A program made the translations under genes and the position numbers. From the NCBI GenBank assembly GCA_949128115.1, contig OX421963.1, positions 4,216,001-4,280,000 on the forward strand: a DNA stretch of 64,000 nt. Direction: 5' to 3'. How positions within the stretch are numbered: the stretch's first letter is position 1; every line of letters starts with the position of its first letter. The DNA is from Anaspis maculata. Lineage: Eukaryota > Arthropoda > Insecta > Coleoptera > Scraptiidae. Shown in pieces: positions 10,918 through 22,217 of the stretch. A model generated the notes under the pieces. It saw only the letters and a list, made by a program, of their open reading frames with translations, had not been told where the DNA came from and searched no databases.

Positions 10918-12805
10918 TAGCCCAGGCGCCAGGGAGCAAAAATCAGCTCAATAAGGAAATAATTGTTACCTGGCTGGAAACTAGCTTAAAACGATCTGTG
11001 TAGCTTAAATTTCGACATACTAATTTCCCCCCTTTCGGAAATGTCGGTGTCATGTCGCCATCATCAACAAGAAGTGCACCAGCGTGGTTTTTGCTTAATA
11101 TCTTGATTTTGGGCCATCTGACAGCAAAAGATGTGATAAGTCATTTTGAAACCAATGAAATTCCCTACGAAATAGTTTCTAGATGATCTTTCTGCGACCT
11201 ATGGTTTTTGAGATAGAGCTTCTGAAAGCGACGCATTGTCGTAAAAGCTCCATGGCCACTTGACTCGAAAAACTAAAATGTCGATGTGACAAAAAAAATT
11301 CAAAATGAGATTTCTCGAGAATCCTTCATGCTATAGTTGCGGTGATGGTCCTAAACTCTTTCTCTTGAACCGTTGATCACGAATATAGAAAAGTCAAAAA
11401 CGTCACATTGTACATATACAGGGTGTACTTAAGGAATCAAATCAGATCAGAGAAATTTTACATATTTCTTCGATTTAGCCTATATGCGACACTCTAAGCA
11501 CCTAACACGAGTCCAATATCAATATGGATTTGCTCTATAAGCTTCACTTAATACACTAAAGAAGTGGTAAGCTCGCAGCTTTACTGTAAAATGTTTTGAA
11601 GGCCCTCTGAATTCATCAAAATATTAAAAATTTACAGTACCAAGGAATGTATATAACAGTATATTATATACCAAGGGACCAAAGTGAATTTTTAACTTAG
11701 GGATTTGGACCCAAAGGGCCGTCGAGCAACAAACTTCACCCAAAGGATCAAAAATTCACTTTGGTTCCTTGGTATATAATATACTGTTACATACATTTCT
11801 TGCTACTGTAAATTTTGATGATTTCAGAGGGCGTTCAAAACATTTTACAGGAAGGCTGTGAGCTGACCACTTCTTGAGTGTATCAAGTGAAGCTTACAGA
11901 ACAATGCATATTGATATTGGACTCGTGATAAGTGCTTAGAGTTTCGCATAGGCTAAATCGAAGAAATATGTCAAGTTTCTCTGTTCTGATTTAATTCCCG
12001 TAGTACACCCTGTATATGTACAATGTGACGTTTTTGACTTTTCAATATTCGTAATCTACGGTTCAAGAGAAAGAGTTTAAGACTATCACCGCAACTATAG
12101 CATGAGGAGTTCTCGAGTAATCTCATTTTGAATTTTTTTTTGTCACATCGACATTTTAGTTTTTCGAGTCAAATGGCCATGGAGCTTCCACGACAATGAC
12201 TCTCGCTTCCAGAAGCTCTATCTCAAGGACCATAAGTCGCAGATAATTGATTGAAAAACCAAACTGTAGGGAATTTTATAGGCTTCAAAATGACTCCTCA
12301 CATCTTTTGCTGTCAGATGACCCAAAATTAAAATATTCGGCAAAAACCACGCTGGTGCACTTCTTGTTGATGATGGCGACATGACGCCGACATTTCCGAA
12401 AGGGGGGAAACTAGTATGTCAAAACCTAAGCTACACAGATCGTTTTAAGCTAGTTTCCAGCCAGAAAACAATTATTTCCTTTACGTGTTTGTTGTGTTAA
12501 TACATGAGATGTAATGACTTTTATATAAGTTGTATATGGATATTACAGTTTATGTATTTAAGCTGACACTTGTCAAAATAACCTCAAAAACTACAAAAAT
12601 TTCACAATTTTCAATAGAACAAACACGTAAAATGTTGTACAACACTCGTGGCTTGTTACACAAGATGCTTTCCGACACTCAGCCTCTCACAGAACTCGGG
12701 CTGCGCCCTCGTTCTGCAAATTTCGGCTTCGTGTCTGAAAACCACTTATGTAACAGCCAACTCGTATTGTAAACTACTATATTGTTTTCCCTGGCGCCTG
12801 GGCTA
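10918..12805. mobile_element. Foldback palindrome 1 (concentric inverted repeats)
   Basis: The outer 18-bp arms TAGCCCAGGCGCCAGGGA (10918-10935) and its exact complement (12788-12805) enclose a nearly continuous palindrome from about 10952 to 12483. It includes matching text such as CCGACATTTCCGAAAGGGG near both ends. The motif TACAGGGTG at 11417-11425 is mirrored by CACCCTGTA at 12006-12014. The centre is near 11717. Between the inner arm end (12483) and the outer right arm lie about 300 bases absent from the left arm. There is no coding capacity; a TA target duplication is possible because both ends read TA at the boundary. Confidence 0.85.
12480..12631. mobile_element. Possible 152-bp MITE with 14-bp inverted ends
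   Basis: TTTACGTGTTTGTT (12480-12493) and its exact complement AACAAACACGTAAA (12618-12631) bound a short AT-rich segment. It begins exactly where the right arm of foldback 1 loses its partner, so it could be part of the insertion that lengthened that arm. No clear target duplication was found. Confidence 0.35.
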
Positions 12806-14142
12806 TTGGCCCAACCTCGACTTACGCACGATTATGTGACGTTTTCAACGCCACACGCTACAGAGGGACATGAATACGAAACCTTGGCAGGCAACTTAGA
12901 TATCTACTTTCACCGTCCGGCCATTCTCAATTCAATATCATATTTTGCATACTTATAGAGAAGTCGCATCAGCGAAAACCCTTAATGGTTTTTTTTCACG
13001 ATGCCGCCGGCCAAGAAGTGACGCATGAATAAACGAGCGCCGAAAGGCTTCCATTGTGCGCGGAAAATGGGGCATGTTTGGTAAATATGATTTATAACTG
13101 CGCGGAAACATTCATACCACCAAAATATATATCACTATATCGAATGGCAGGACACCGCAGGACCTGTGGCGATACCTACACACACACCGGAAAAGCCTGC
13201 GATAGGTAGATAGATAGGTATACACAGATTAATTTGTTCAAAGATTAATTTAATGATACTTTATACATTTGGAAAGGTAATAAATTCGTGATGTGCAATG
13301 AACGGTGGAGGATTTATGTGTGTTCCGGTCGGTCCCCCGGTCGAAAACTTTGTCGGAAACCGGCAGTTCTCAAACTTTTCTCTTGTTGAAATAGTCCATT
13401 GTTGTATCTACACCCCTGATTGTTATGAAATGATGCAAGAAAATCATGAAACTTTAAATATTTCACCTGTATATTTACCTACATTCAAAAAGACTACTTT
13501 ATTAGTGACATCAACTAAGTGGCGTTAACTAGGCGAGAACAGTGCTCCCTTTTTCCTCATTCATTCCGTTAATCCCGCCGTCCTCCGGAACGCCATGCCA
13601 AATATTCGAATGACGCCCCTTCAACTGGCGCTTAATTATCAATTACCGGGAGCATTTCGGGTTTATTAAGGTTTATTTACAAGGCGGTTGGCGGAGCTAA
13701 GTGAAGCTTTTAAGGCGCGCACGGGAATAATAATCCAAAGAGCTATACGTTGCGTAAGTATAGCGAATGGCATGGCGGAAAGCACCAAGTGATTCTGCAC
13801 CTCCGCATCCTGGATCCCATTTGTTCTATTATTCCCTCGATTATTCCCGTGCTTCCCTGGAAGTTGCTTTTTTTTTCGCCAATGAACTCTCCATGCATCT
13901 GACGGTTTCGTTGCCAATGACCTTTGCCATGGCCTGGATCTGTGCCGTCTTCATTGTGCTTGATGTGAAAAAGTCATCAATACTGATTCGAAAATATCCA
14001 AAATTCACTGAATCACTCATAATAGGCAAGAATCTAATTGTACCCGAGCTATATTCCTTTTACACGGAATCTCAGATAATCTCACCTCAGTTAGAGGGAG
14101 AAAAAGCGAAAATTGCATGAGAGGGAGAAATACAACTAGCAA
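12806..14142. other. Single-copy-looking intergenic DNA
   Basis: This segment has more CpG and fewer repeats than its flanks. A 117-codon frame (13767-14120, plus) encodes an unrecognised protein with one hydrophobic stretch and no supporting splice signals. An inverted pair, GCACGGGAATAAT near 13719 and ATTATTCCCGTGC near 13840, frames part of it. I cannot assign a function. Confidence 0.4.
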
Positions 14143-14221
14143 CTGAAGTGAAAATTCTCATTTTAATGTAGAAGGGCTCCATGAACTTGAAGTGGGATAG
14201 TTAGTTGTTGTATCATTTTGA

Positions 14222-14336
14222 TTTGAGCTTAAAGCCTTTCCACAAAGTTTTTTTATAGATTTTATTTTTCTTAAATGCTGCCGACCGGTTTCGCCAATCT
14301 TGTTGGCATCAACGGGGCTTGTACAAGGAAGGCTAC
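14222..14336 (-). repeat. PLE terminal segment, left copy
   Basis: Contains the text CTGCCGACCGGTTTCGCC, then a small palindromic TTGTTGGCATCAACG and TTGTACAAGGAAGGCTAC. The inverted twin is at 24985-25100. An ACCGGTTTCG word followed by a short self-complementary stretch is, as I recall, typical of Penelope-like terminal repeats. It ends in AAGGCTAC, the target of the 5-kb transposon. Confidence 0.55.
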
Positions 14337-14359
14337 GGGTTTGGTACATTTCACCGACA

Positions 14360-14750
14360 ACCAACTCACCGACAGGACATTTCACCGACAACCATTTCAC
14401 CAAACGGACATTTCACCAACACGCCGTTTCGCCGACAGGACATTTCACCGACTCGCCGATTCACCGACCGGACATTTCACCGACAAGACAATTCACCGAC
14501 ACGCCATTTTGCCGACAAGACATTCACCGACACGCCGATTCACCGACAAGACATTTCACCGACACGCCAATTCATCGACAGGACATTTAACCGACACGCC
14601 ATTTCACCGACAGGACATTTCACCGACACGCCGATTTACCGACAGGACATTTCACCGACACGCCTATTCAGCGACAAGACATTTCACCGACAAGACAACT
14701 CACCGACAAGACAATTCACCGACAGGAAATTCCACCGACTCGCCGATTTA
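14360..14750 (+). repeat. 16-bp tandem array, left terminal repeat
   Basis: About 24 copies of a 16-base unit alternating ATTTCACCGACAGGAC and ATTTCACCGACACGCC. Because 16 is not a multiple of three and the unit lacks stops, all three forward frames stay open for up to 158 codons (PTGHFTD-type peptides). These frames are artefacts. Confidence 0.9.
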
Positions 14751-14754
14751 GAAA

Positions 14755-16860
14755 ACTTTGCTTCAGAATGAGTTTTCGGAAAATGCTGCAAAATGTCACC
14801 ATATCATGTTTGGTATTGGCGAATGCGGGATAAAAACTTTTTTGTGTAGGTTTAATGTTTCCACATTGACCCTGTAGGTACTGTACATTGCTAAAAGCTC
14901 AAACGAGGAAAGGAGATTCTTGCCTGTATCTTTTTCCTGGAAAATTCGAGGCAAAAAAATTGGTAATGCAAAAATTGATCATCAGTTTTAAGACACCAAC
15001 CAATCTCGATTCAGAAGTACGTTTACCAAGTTACAAAATTTTCAGTGTCTGGGGTCTCCAAAGTCCAAACATCAGGAATTTCTTATGGATCAATGAAAAT
15101 TCACCGTAATTCACTGAACTACGTTGAACATTTACGTAAATGGTTATCGTCGTTAACCGCTGTTTTCTAGGTCTTGTTTAGGGTCAATTAAAAATAAAGT
15201 TCTGGAAAATTGAATTTCCACTTTTCCCGCGAAAAATCCAAGAAGCCATAATGATATAGGATCGTTTGCAATGAAATTACTGAAGTGGTCATTTTTATTT
15301 TTGTTAGGGAAATCCAAATTTCGATAAAACTTTTTCACAAATTTCCTTCACAAGTGAGTATTCTGAGTATAGGCTGTCTGATTTCTACATGAGTCTAGTG
15401 GGCTGTGTTTCTGGTCGTCATCGGCCGATCGCGGCCTGAATCGCAGCCGACTAGAATCATGTAGAAATCAGACGCCTATACCTGCACTTTTGCATTTTCG
15501 CGTAAAAATGAGTTTCCGGGAAATGCCGCAACGTAACCATATCGTGTTTGGTGTTGGCGAATGTGGAAAAAAAACCTCTATGTTTTGGTGTAGGTTCCAT
15601 TTTTTTTACAACCTGACCCTGTACATTATTGCGTACATAAGCTCAAACGTGGGAAACAAATTCTTGCCTGTATCTTTTTTCTGAAAAATTTAAGCAGAAT
15701 GAAACTGGTATGATAAAATGCAAAAATTCATCATCAATTCTAAGACATCAACTAATCTGGATTCGGACGTACGGTTACCGAGTTACAAGTTTTTCCGTGT
15801 CTTGGATCTCCAAACATCCCGGATTTCCTATGGATTCGAGAAAATTCACCGTCATTCACCGAACAACGTTGGGAAATTCACGTAAATGGTTTTCGTCATT
15901 AACCGTTGTTTTCTACGTCTTATTCGCGGTCAGTTAGGAAAAAAAGTGGAAAATTGTAAAAAACTGAATTTTCACATTTCCCGCGGAAAATCCAAGTAAC
16001 AAACCAATGATATGGGACCGTTCAAAATGAATTCACTGAAGTGGTTATTTAATTTTTGTTGGAAAAATCCAAATTTCGAAAAAATTTCCCATTTCCTTCA
16101 TGAGTGAGTACCCCCTCAAATTTTGCATTTTCGCGTATAAATGAGTTTCCGGAAAATACCGCAACGTAACCATATCGTGTTTGGTGTTGGCGAATGCGGA
16201 AAAAAAACTCTATGTTTTGGTGTAGGTTTCATGTTTCTACACTGACCCTGTACATTGCTAGAAGCTCAAACGTGGAAAACAAATTCTTGCCTAAATCTTT
16301 TTTCCGAAAAATTCAAGAAAAATGAAACTAGTATGATAAAATGCAAAAATTTATCATCAATTTTGAGACACCAACCAATCTGGATTCGGACGTACGGTTA
16401 CCGAGTTACAAGTGTTTCCGTGTCTTGGATCTCCAAACATCCCGGATTTCCTATGGATTCGAGAAAATTCACCGTTATTCACCGAAAAACGTTGGGAAAT
16501 TCACGTAAATGGTTTTCGTCATCACTCGTTGTTTTCTACGTCTTATTCGCGGTCAATTAGGAAAAAAAATGGAAAATTGTGAAAAACTGAATTTCCACCT
16601 TTCCCGCGGAAAATCCAAGAAACGAACCAATGATATGCGATCGTTCAAAATGAATTCACAGAAGTGGTTATTTAATTTTTGTTGGAAAAATTCAAATTTC
16701 GAAAAAAATTCCCCATTTCCTTCATGAGTGAGTACCCCCTCAAATTTTGCATTTTCGCGTATAAATGAGTTTCCGGAAAATGCCGCAACGTAACCATATC
16801 GTGTTTGGTGTTTGCGAATGCGGAAAAAAATACTCTATGTTTGCTGTAGTCTGCTTTAGC
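14755..16860 (+). repeat. Tandem 0.62-kb units inside the 5-kb transposon
   Basis: The phrase TTTCCGGGAAATGCCGCAAC and its variants, followed by CATATCGTGTTTGGTGTTGG, starts units near 14755, 15489, 16127 and 16746 (the last cut short near 16860). The second and third units are most alike; they share long stretches and the frames at 15710-15937 and 16255-16560. The first unit is the most diverged and is separated from the second by a 113-bp hairpin. I recognise no protein. Confidence 0.75.
15368..15480. mobile_element. 113-bp hairpin MITE
   Basis: Near-perfect inverted repeat: the left arm TATAGGCTGTCTGATTTCTA and the right arm, read inward, TATAGGCGTCTGATTTCTAC; pairing continues through CATGANTCTAGT. 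It interrupts the junction between 0.62-kb units, where the other junctions read AGTGAGTACCCCC without it. TA ends suggest a TA target. Confidence 0.6.
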
Positions 16861-16889
16861 CATTTTTCATGCTAGGAAATGCCGTCCTT

Positions 16890-18180
16890 GAGTGAAGAAT
16901 GGATTTATCATATGACAAGCCTGGAAAAAAAGAGGATGCTAGACTGCTAGAGTAAAAAATTCAGAAATGGACTGTGTATCTGGTAAGTCTGAAAAAAAAG
17001 GATACTCGAGTCAAACATAAACTCCTCAACTGGCATGTCTGAAGAAGGAAGATAGCTTGAGTCAAAAATAGACTTCAGCCTTCAGCTATGTAGTGAGTCC
17101 GGAAAAAAGAATGATACTTGAGCCAAAAATCATGAGGTGGGTTTGGAAAGCAGGACGATAGTTGAGTGAATAAATCAGTTGTTATCTTGTGGGTGGTGAG
17201 TGTGAGAAGAAGGATGATACTTGGATCGAAAATAAACTCTTTATCTGATATGCCTGAGGATAGTTAATTAAGAAAAAACTTACAGTAGGTCTTAAATTAA
17301 GGACAATACTTGACTAGAAAATTGATTAGTTATCTTGCGAGTCTAAAAAGGAGGATGATACTTGAATGAAGAATGAACTTCTTATCTGGCGAGTCTAAAA
17401 AGGAATAGGATGCTTGAATTAAATATTCAAATATAAGCTCGGTATCTGGAAAATCTAAAATAAGGATGATGCTCGATCAAAAATAAACTTTTGAACTAGC
17501 AGGTAAAGAAAACAAGAATGTTTGGGTCAAAAATTGACTCCATCGATCCCTGTCGTGAGTTTGAAAAGAAATATGGTACTTGAATCAAAAATTAATTCCT
17601 TATCTGGTGAGTTTCAAAAGAAGGATGATACTTGAGTCAAAAATCAATTTCTTATCTGATGGGTCCGAAAAAAATTATACTTGAGTTGAAAATAATAGTA
17701 TATTATTCAACCTCGTATTCAACAAACAAGTAATGATTGCTTCTTACTCATGATGATGCAGTTTGCCGACACGAGCCTTGGCGATCTGTTGAGTCCGAGA
17801 ATAATGATAATTATTATTGAGATTATTATACTTGAAAAGAAGAAAGATGCTCGAGTCAAAAATTTAAAAAATTGACTGTGTATCTCGCAGGTCCAAAAAA
17901 AAAGGATGATACTTGGGTCAAAAATGAACTCCTCAACTGGCAGGTCTAAGAAAAAAGGATGATAAGCCGAAAATCAATAACTCATTAGGTGGGTCTGGAG
18001 AGAAGGACGATACTTGAGCAAAAATTAAACTCTCATCTGGTTTTTTACTTGTGTGGGTCTAAAAAGAAGGATGAACTCGAGTTAAAAATCAGATTCTTAT
18101 TCGGTGAGTCTAGAAAGGAGTTTCATAGAGTCTGAAAAGAAGGATGTCACTTGAGTCAACAATCAGTTCGTAAAATGTTT
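16890..18180. repeat. Degenerate array of GGATGATACTTGAGTCAAAAAT units
   Basis: Around 18-20 imperfect units of roughly 55-75 bases, each combining (T/A)CTGG(T/C)GAGTCTGAAAAGAAG with GATGATACTTGAGTC and an AAAAAT tail. The array sits inside the 5-kb transposon and has no coding capacity. Confidence 0.65.
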
Positions 18181-18879
18181 TGTCAGAATCAGCGTGTCGG
18201 TGAATGGTCCAATAACCAAAATCACACATAACGTTGAAAACCAGACAAAATATTTGTTTATGTGATCAATAGCAAAAATATAATTCACACAATGTGGTGG
18301 TGAAATGAGATCTGGAAAAACTGTGGTGAATTCATATAATTTCTGATCATCAAAGAAATACTAACAATTCATTAGAAATTGATTTCAAGTGTAGGTATCT
18401 GGAAGTTTGTGGACCTTGTTTCAGAACCAAGCTGATTTGACTTCCTAGTCACCCCTGATACATCTACACGCGCCTTTATACTTCATTTCTGATCTTTTTC
18501 TCAGACTCGTGCCTCATGAGATGACCTTTTGCCTTCATGGCTTCTACCGCTTACGTGGAGAATTTATTTCAGATGTCTACTTTATCAAATGAAAAATTCC
18601 AAATTTTAACTAACTCAAATGCATGGTGCACCCAAAGGAAACTTGCCTTTGTCGTAAAAACAATTTTCCTTGACTTTTTTGCCAAAAATGGCCCGAAAAA
18701 AAAGACCGTAGTTGTCAACCCATCCCTCACTTTTGGCGCTGACTGGCGCTGACCAGCAACCATGGTGTTCGGAAACGCGCCGTCAAATGGCGCCAACGGT
18801 AGGGAATCAAGCATATCAATCTTTCAAATGTAGGTCACTTTCGCTCATAGATTTTGCTCCAAAACTCAAAACGCTACAG

Positions 18880-19350
18880 TCCTGTCGGTGAAATGTCCTG
18901 TCGGCGAAATGGCGTGTCGGTGAAATGTCTTGTCGATGAAATGTTCTGTCGGTGAAATTGCGTGTCGGTGAAATGTCCTGTCGGTGAAATGGCGTGTCGG
19001 TGAAATGTCCTTTCGGTGGAATGGCGTGTCGGTGAAATGTCCTGTCGGTGAAATGGCGTGTCGGTGAAATGTCCTGTCGGTGAAATGGCGTGTCGGTCAA
19101 ATGTCTTGTCGATGGATCGGCGATTCGGTGAAATGTCCTGTCGGTGAAATGGCAAGTCGGTGAATCGGCGAGTCGGTGAATTGTCCTGTCGGTGAAATGT
19201 CCTGTCGGTGAATTGTCCTGTCGGTGAATCGGCGTGTCGGTGAAATGTTCTGTCGGCGAAACGCCGAGTCGGTGAAATGTCCTGTCGGTAAATCGGCGAT
19301 TCGGTGAGTTGAGTGTCGGTGAAATGTCCAGTCGGTGAGTTGGTTGTCGG
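18880..19350 (-). repeat. 16-bp tandem array, right terminal repeat
   Basis: Inverted counterpart of the left array: GTCGGTGAAATGTCCT and GTCGGTGAAATGGCGT alternate about 29 times. Open frames on the minus strand here (up to 94 codons) are repeat artefacts. Confidence 0.9.
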
Positions 19351-19375
19351 TGAAATGTCCGTATCCCAAGGCTAC

Positions 19376-20324
19376 AATAGAAGTTTCTAGTTATTGTGTT
19401 TTATTGGAAAGAATTCTTTTGCTTTCGAGGATAATTTTGAGAGTCTGTGTACCTAATAAGTCGTCTGTCTGTTCGTTCGAGCAAATTGAGTTTGGATTTG
19501 ATTTCAATTCCAAAATTACAAGAGTTCCGAAAAGTAGTCTTTTATGGTAGGAATTTCCAAAATGTAGGAAGCTTCTATCAATAACTAGATCAAAATTGTG
19601 TTTTGAAAAAATTATGTGGCCTGAAAAATGAGATTTTGCACTGAAAGGACCAATTTTTTGTAATCTCGAAATTTCTCAATAATGTTCTTGAATTCTAGTA
19701 CAGGACTTTCTTCCTGATTGGCTAACGTATTTTGCATTACATAGGGTTCATTATGAACTTTGTTTCTAGATTATCTATAGAAAGGTCGGCTAAGAAGGGT
19801 GATAAGTTAGAGCCCATTGATAAACCTTTTTCTTGTAAATAAGAGACGTTGTTGAAATTGAAATGATTTTGATCAAGAGATAAACCTAATAAAGAACATG
19901 AATCTAAAATGTGATGTGTTGGTGTGATATTTTGAAATAATTTTTCTCTCATAATTTCAATACACTCTTGTCCTGGAACGCATGGAAATAAATTTGTTAC
20001 ATCGAATGAAACTAGAATACTGTCGTCAAAAATGTTGATATTTGATAATTTATTGATAAGATCTTATGACTTTCTATTTTGGAATCGGCTCGTGTATTGT
20101 GTTAGTTTTCGTAATATTTTGTTCAATATAGGTGACAAAATTGAACATGGCGAGTAAACATATGATAGAAGAGGTCTTATTATGGGATGTTTGGTTTATG
20201 AACTTCTGGTAACCCATATTATAGTCTGGGGTGTATTGATTTTGTGGTAATAATTTTTTGTGGTCTATTTTCAGCTCTACAAGTGTCGTGTTACATGCCT
20301 TGATTGTATTTTTGAAGACTTTTA
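19376..20324 (-). pseudogene. Penelope-like RT and GIY-YIG endonuclease, left copy (deleted)
   Basis: Minus-strand text matches the plus copy at 22.7-24.3 kb. Frame 19952-19737 reads MREKLFQNITPTHHILD..., then NNVSYLQEKGLSMGSNLSP, the RT block with GLxMGSxLSP typical of Penelope-like RT. At 19740/19741 the sequence jumps from the GIY-YIG region straight to NLETKFIMNP. A segment of about 650 bp (23292-23944 of the twin), including the YVDD active site and the GVY half of the nuclease, is therefore deleted. The C-terminus is kept better here than in the twin, ending ...ESKRILSNKTQ and a stop. The 5' part lies beyond a foldback insertion, at 22218-22590. Confidence 0.85.
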
Positions 20325-20511
20325 TAAAGAGTGTTTCGCAATTACGGTTACAAACTTCAATAGGGGAGATTCTCCATCAAAAATGGACCAGGAAAAATAT
20401 AACTTCGATGTCCTAAAATGCTCCGTTACAAAGATACAGGATGTTCAAGTTGACTTTTTTAAATCAATTTTTTGACATAACTCTTAAGCCGTTCAACTGG
20501 TTTTGTTCAAA

Positions 20512-20937
20512 TTTGGAACAAAGTTAACCAGAATAGGTCTCTATCGAATAATCAGTTAATATTATTTGATAATTAAAATAGCAACGTGTTCAGAAAACAA
20601 AATTCAGGGGCGTGGATAATGGGGAGTGTCTTCATATTTCCCCCCTATTTTTCACCCCTCTAGCTATTTTCCAAAATTGTTCTGATTTTTGAATTCTACG
20701 TCCAATTTGGAAAAAAAAGTTACTCTTGCAAAATTTTGATTAGAGGCTTCGTTTTTGATATATCTGGGTTTGAAACTTTGGAAAACATCTCGAAATTGCC
20801 ACTTTCAAAGGCCTAAAAATTAGAATCAATAAAGGGAAATATAAAGACACCCCTCATTATCTACTCCCCTGAATTTTGTTTCCTAAACGCGTTGCTATTA
20901 ATTGATAGAAACCTATTCTGGTCAACTTTGTTCCAAA
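20512..20937. repeat. Small palindrome at the centre of foldback 2
   Basis: TTTGGAACAAAGTTAACCAG near 20512 pairs with CTGGTCAACTTTGTTCCAAA ending 20937, and CAACGTGTTCAGAAAACAAA pairs with TTTGTTTCCTAAACGCGTTG. The middle mirrors itself through GGGGAGTGTCTTCATATTT and its partner near 20840. It directly abuts the AAAGGACCCC palindrome. Confidence 0.75.
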
Positions 20938-22035
20938 GGACCCCGCACGATTCTTATGGAAAATGGCTCCCGGTTAAATTCTCTGAATTTTTGATATGTT
21001 GTAGCTCATGAGATACTAATCAAATACCGTGAACCCCAAACTCAAATAATGGACAGTTTTTTACCCACTGATTTTAACCAGTTTTTTACTGGGTTGAAGT
21101 TGGAGGTTTTGACGGCTTCAAAATGATACTATGACGTTAATAAAAGCTTTTTATTTGGTTTCTTTTCAAGTTGTGCTTCATGCTAGATGTATTTATTTGG
21201 CAAAAAAATATCAACCCCCTCCTCCACCCCCAACCCCTATCTACCATCATAAAATTCGAGATTACTCCCAAAAGCCATGCGGATGGCTTCTGTGATTTAA
21301 ATAATGAATTTTGACATAAAAATTATTTTCCACCCCTAATGTTGGGGTGCCGGTTTTCCAATTTTCCTTGGTTAATTTGGCTGAATTTTTGGTATTGTGT
21401 ACTTCTAATTCTGTTGAACAAAAAGTTCCCATGCCAAAACTTATTCCTATGGACAGTTTTTGTTCTACAGGGGACTGAAGTTGAAGATTTGAGAGCATAA
21501 ATATTGAACTTCAGTCCCCTGCAGAACAAAAACTGTTCATAGGAATAAGTTTTGGTATGAAAACTTTTTGTTCAGCAAAATTAGAAGTACACAATACCAA
21601 AAATTCAGCCAAATTAACCGAGGAAAATTGGAAAATCGGCACCCCAACATTAGGGGTGGAAAATAATTTTCATGTCAAAATTCATAATTTAAATCACAGA
21701 AGCCATCCGCATGGCTTTTGGGAGTAATCTCGAATTTTATGATGGTAGATAGGGGTTGGGGGTGGAGGAGGGGGTTGATATTTTGCTGCCAAATGAATAT
21801 ATTTAGCATGAAACACAACTTGAAGAGAAACCAAATAGAAAGCTTTTATTTACGCCAGAATATCATTTTTAAGCCGTCAAAACCTCCAACTTCAACCCCC
21901 TGTGGGTAAAAAACTGTCCATTATTTGAGTTTGGGGTTCACGGTATTTGATAAGTATCTCATGAGCTACAACATATCGAAAATTCAGAGAATTTAACCAG
22001 GAGCCATTTTCCATAAGAATCGTGCGGGGTCCTTT
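20935..22035. mobile_element. AAAGGACCCC palindrome, copy 1 (1.1 kb)
   Basis: AAAGGACCCCGCACGATTCT at the left end and its complement at the right end bound an almost continuous palindrome centred near 21500, where ACTTCAGTCCCCTGCAGAAC mirrors GTTCTACAGGGGACTGAAGT. A second copy occurs at 37074-38153. Copy 1 has about 25 extra bases near 21070-21095 compared with copy 2 (second partial GTTTTTTAC). No protein. Confidence 0.85.
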
Positions 22036-22217
22036 GAACAAAATCAGTTTGACGGTTCAAAAGTTATGTCAAAAATTGATTTTAAAAAGTCAATTTGAAC
22101 ACCCAGTATCTTTTTAACGGAGCATTTCATGACATCAAAGTTATATTTTTTCCTGGTCCATTTTTGATGGAGAATCTTCCCTAGAAGTTTGTAACCGTAA
22201 TTGCAAAACACCCTGTA

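Larger units (their letters stand above)
14337..19367. mobile_element. 5,031-bp transposon with tandem-repeat terminal inverted repeats
   Basis: The left end GGGTTTGGTACATTTCACCG and the right end, read inward as GGGATACGGACATTTCACCG, start matching arrays of a 16-base unit (ATTTCACCGACAGGAC / ATTTCACCGACACGCC): 14360-14750 and, inverted, 18880-19350. The direct 8-bp AAGGCTAC flanks the element (14329-14336 and 19368-19375). The uninterrupted PLE copy at about 24989 has this octamer once, as its complement, giving an empty site. Interior: 3.2 copies of a 0.62-kb unit, a 113-bp hairpin and an array of GATACTTGAGTCAAAAAT repeats. No transposase is visible, so it is non-autonomous. An 8-bp duplication fits hAT or P-type transposases and tandem-repeat TIRs fit foldback-like elements; the superfamily is unresolved. 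Confidence 0.85.
20325..22217. mobile_element. Foldback palindrome 2, inserted in the left PLE
   Basis: Ends read TAAAGAGTGTTTCGCAATTA (left) and, inward from the right, TACAGGGTGTTTTGCAATTA. The PLE reading continues on both sides (cttttata before, tatatgcg after), consistent with a TA or TATA target; the twin PLE has the uninterrupted text near 22718-22730. A second mirrored motif lies further in: TACAGGATG (20435) and CACCCAGTA (22100). The outer arms end at a common central TTTTGTTCAAA, where two further palindromes (20512-20937 and 20935-22035) sit side by side. No coding capacity. Confidence 0.85.

Noticed and set aside
13767..14120. 117-codon frame with a hydrophobic stretch
   Set aside because: No family, splice sites or conservation visible; overlapped by minus-strand frames of similar length.
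14275..14771. Three long overlapping plus-strand frames encoding PTGHFTD/HRQDISPT-type repeats (up to 158 codons)
   Set aside because: They arise because a stop-free 16-bp tandem unit is open in all three frames; they lie in a transposon terminal repeat.
18816..19369. Similar minus-strand repeat peptides
   Set aside because: Same explanation: the inverted tandem array of the right terminal repeat.
20260..20475. 71-codon frame at the left edge of foldback 2
   Set aside because: It spans the PLE/foldback junction and has no domain.
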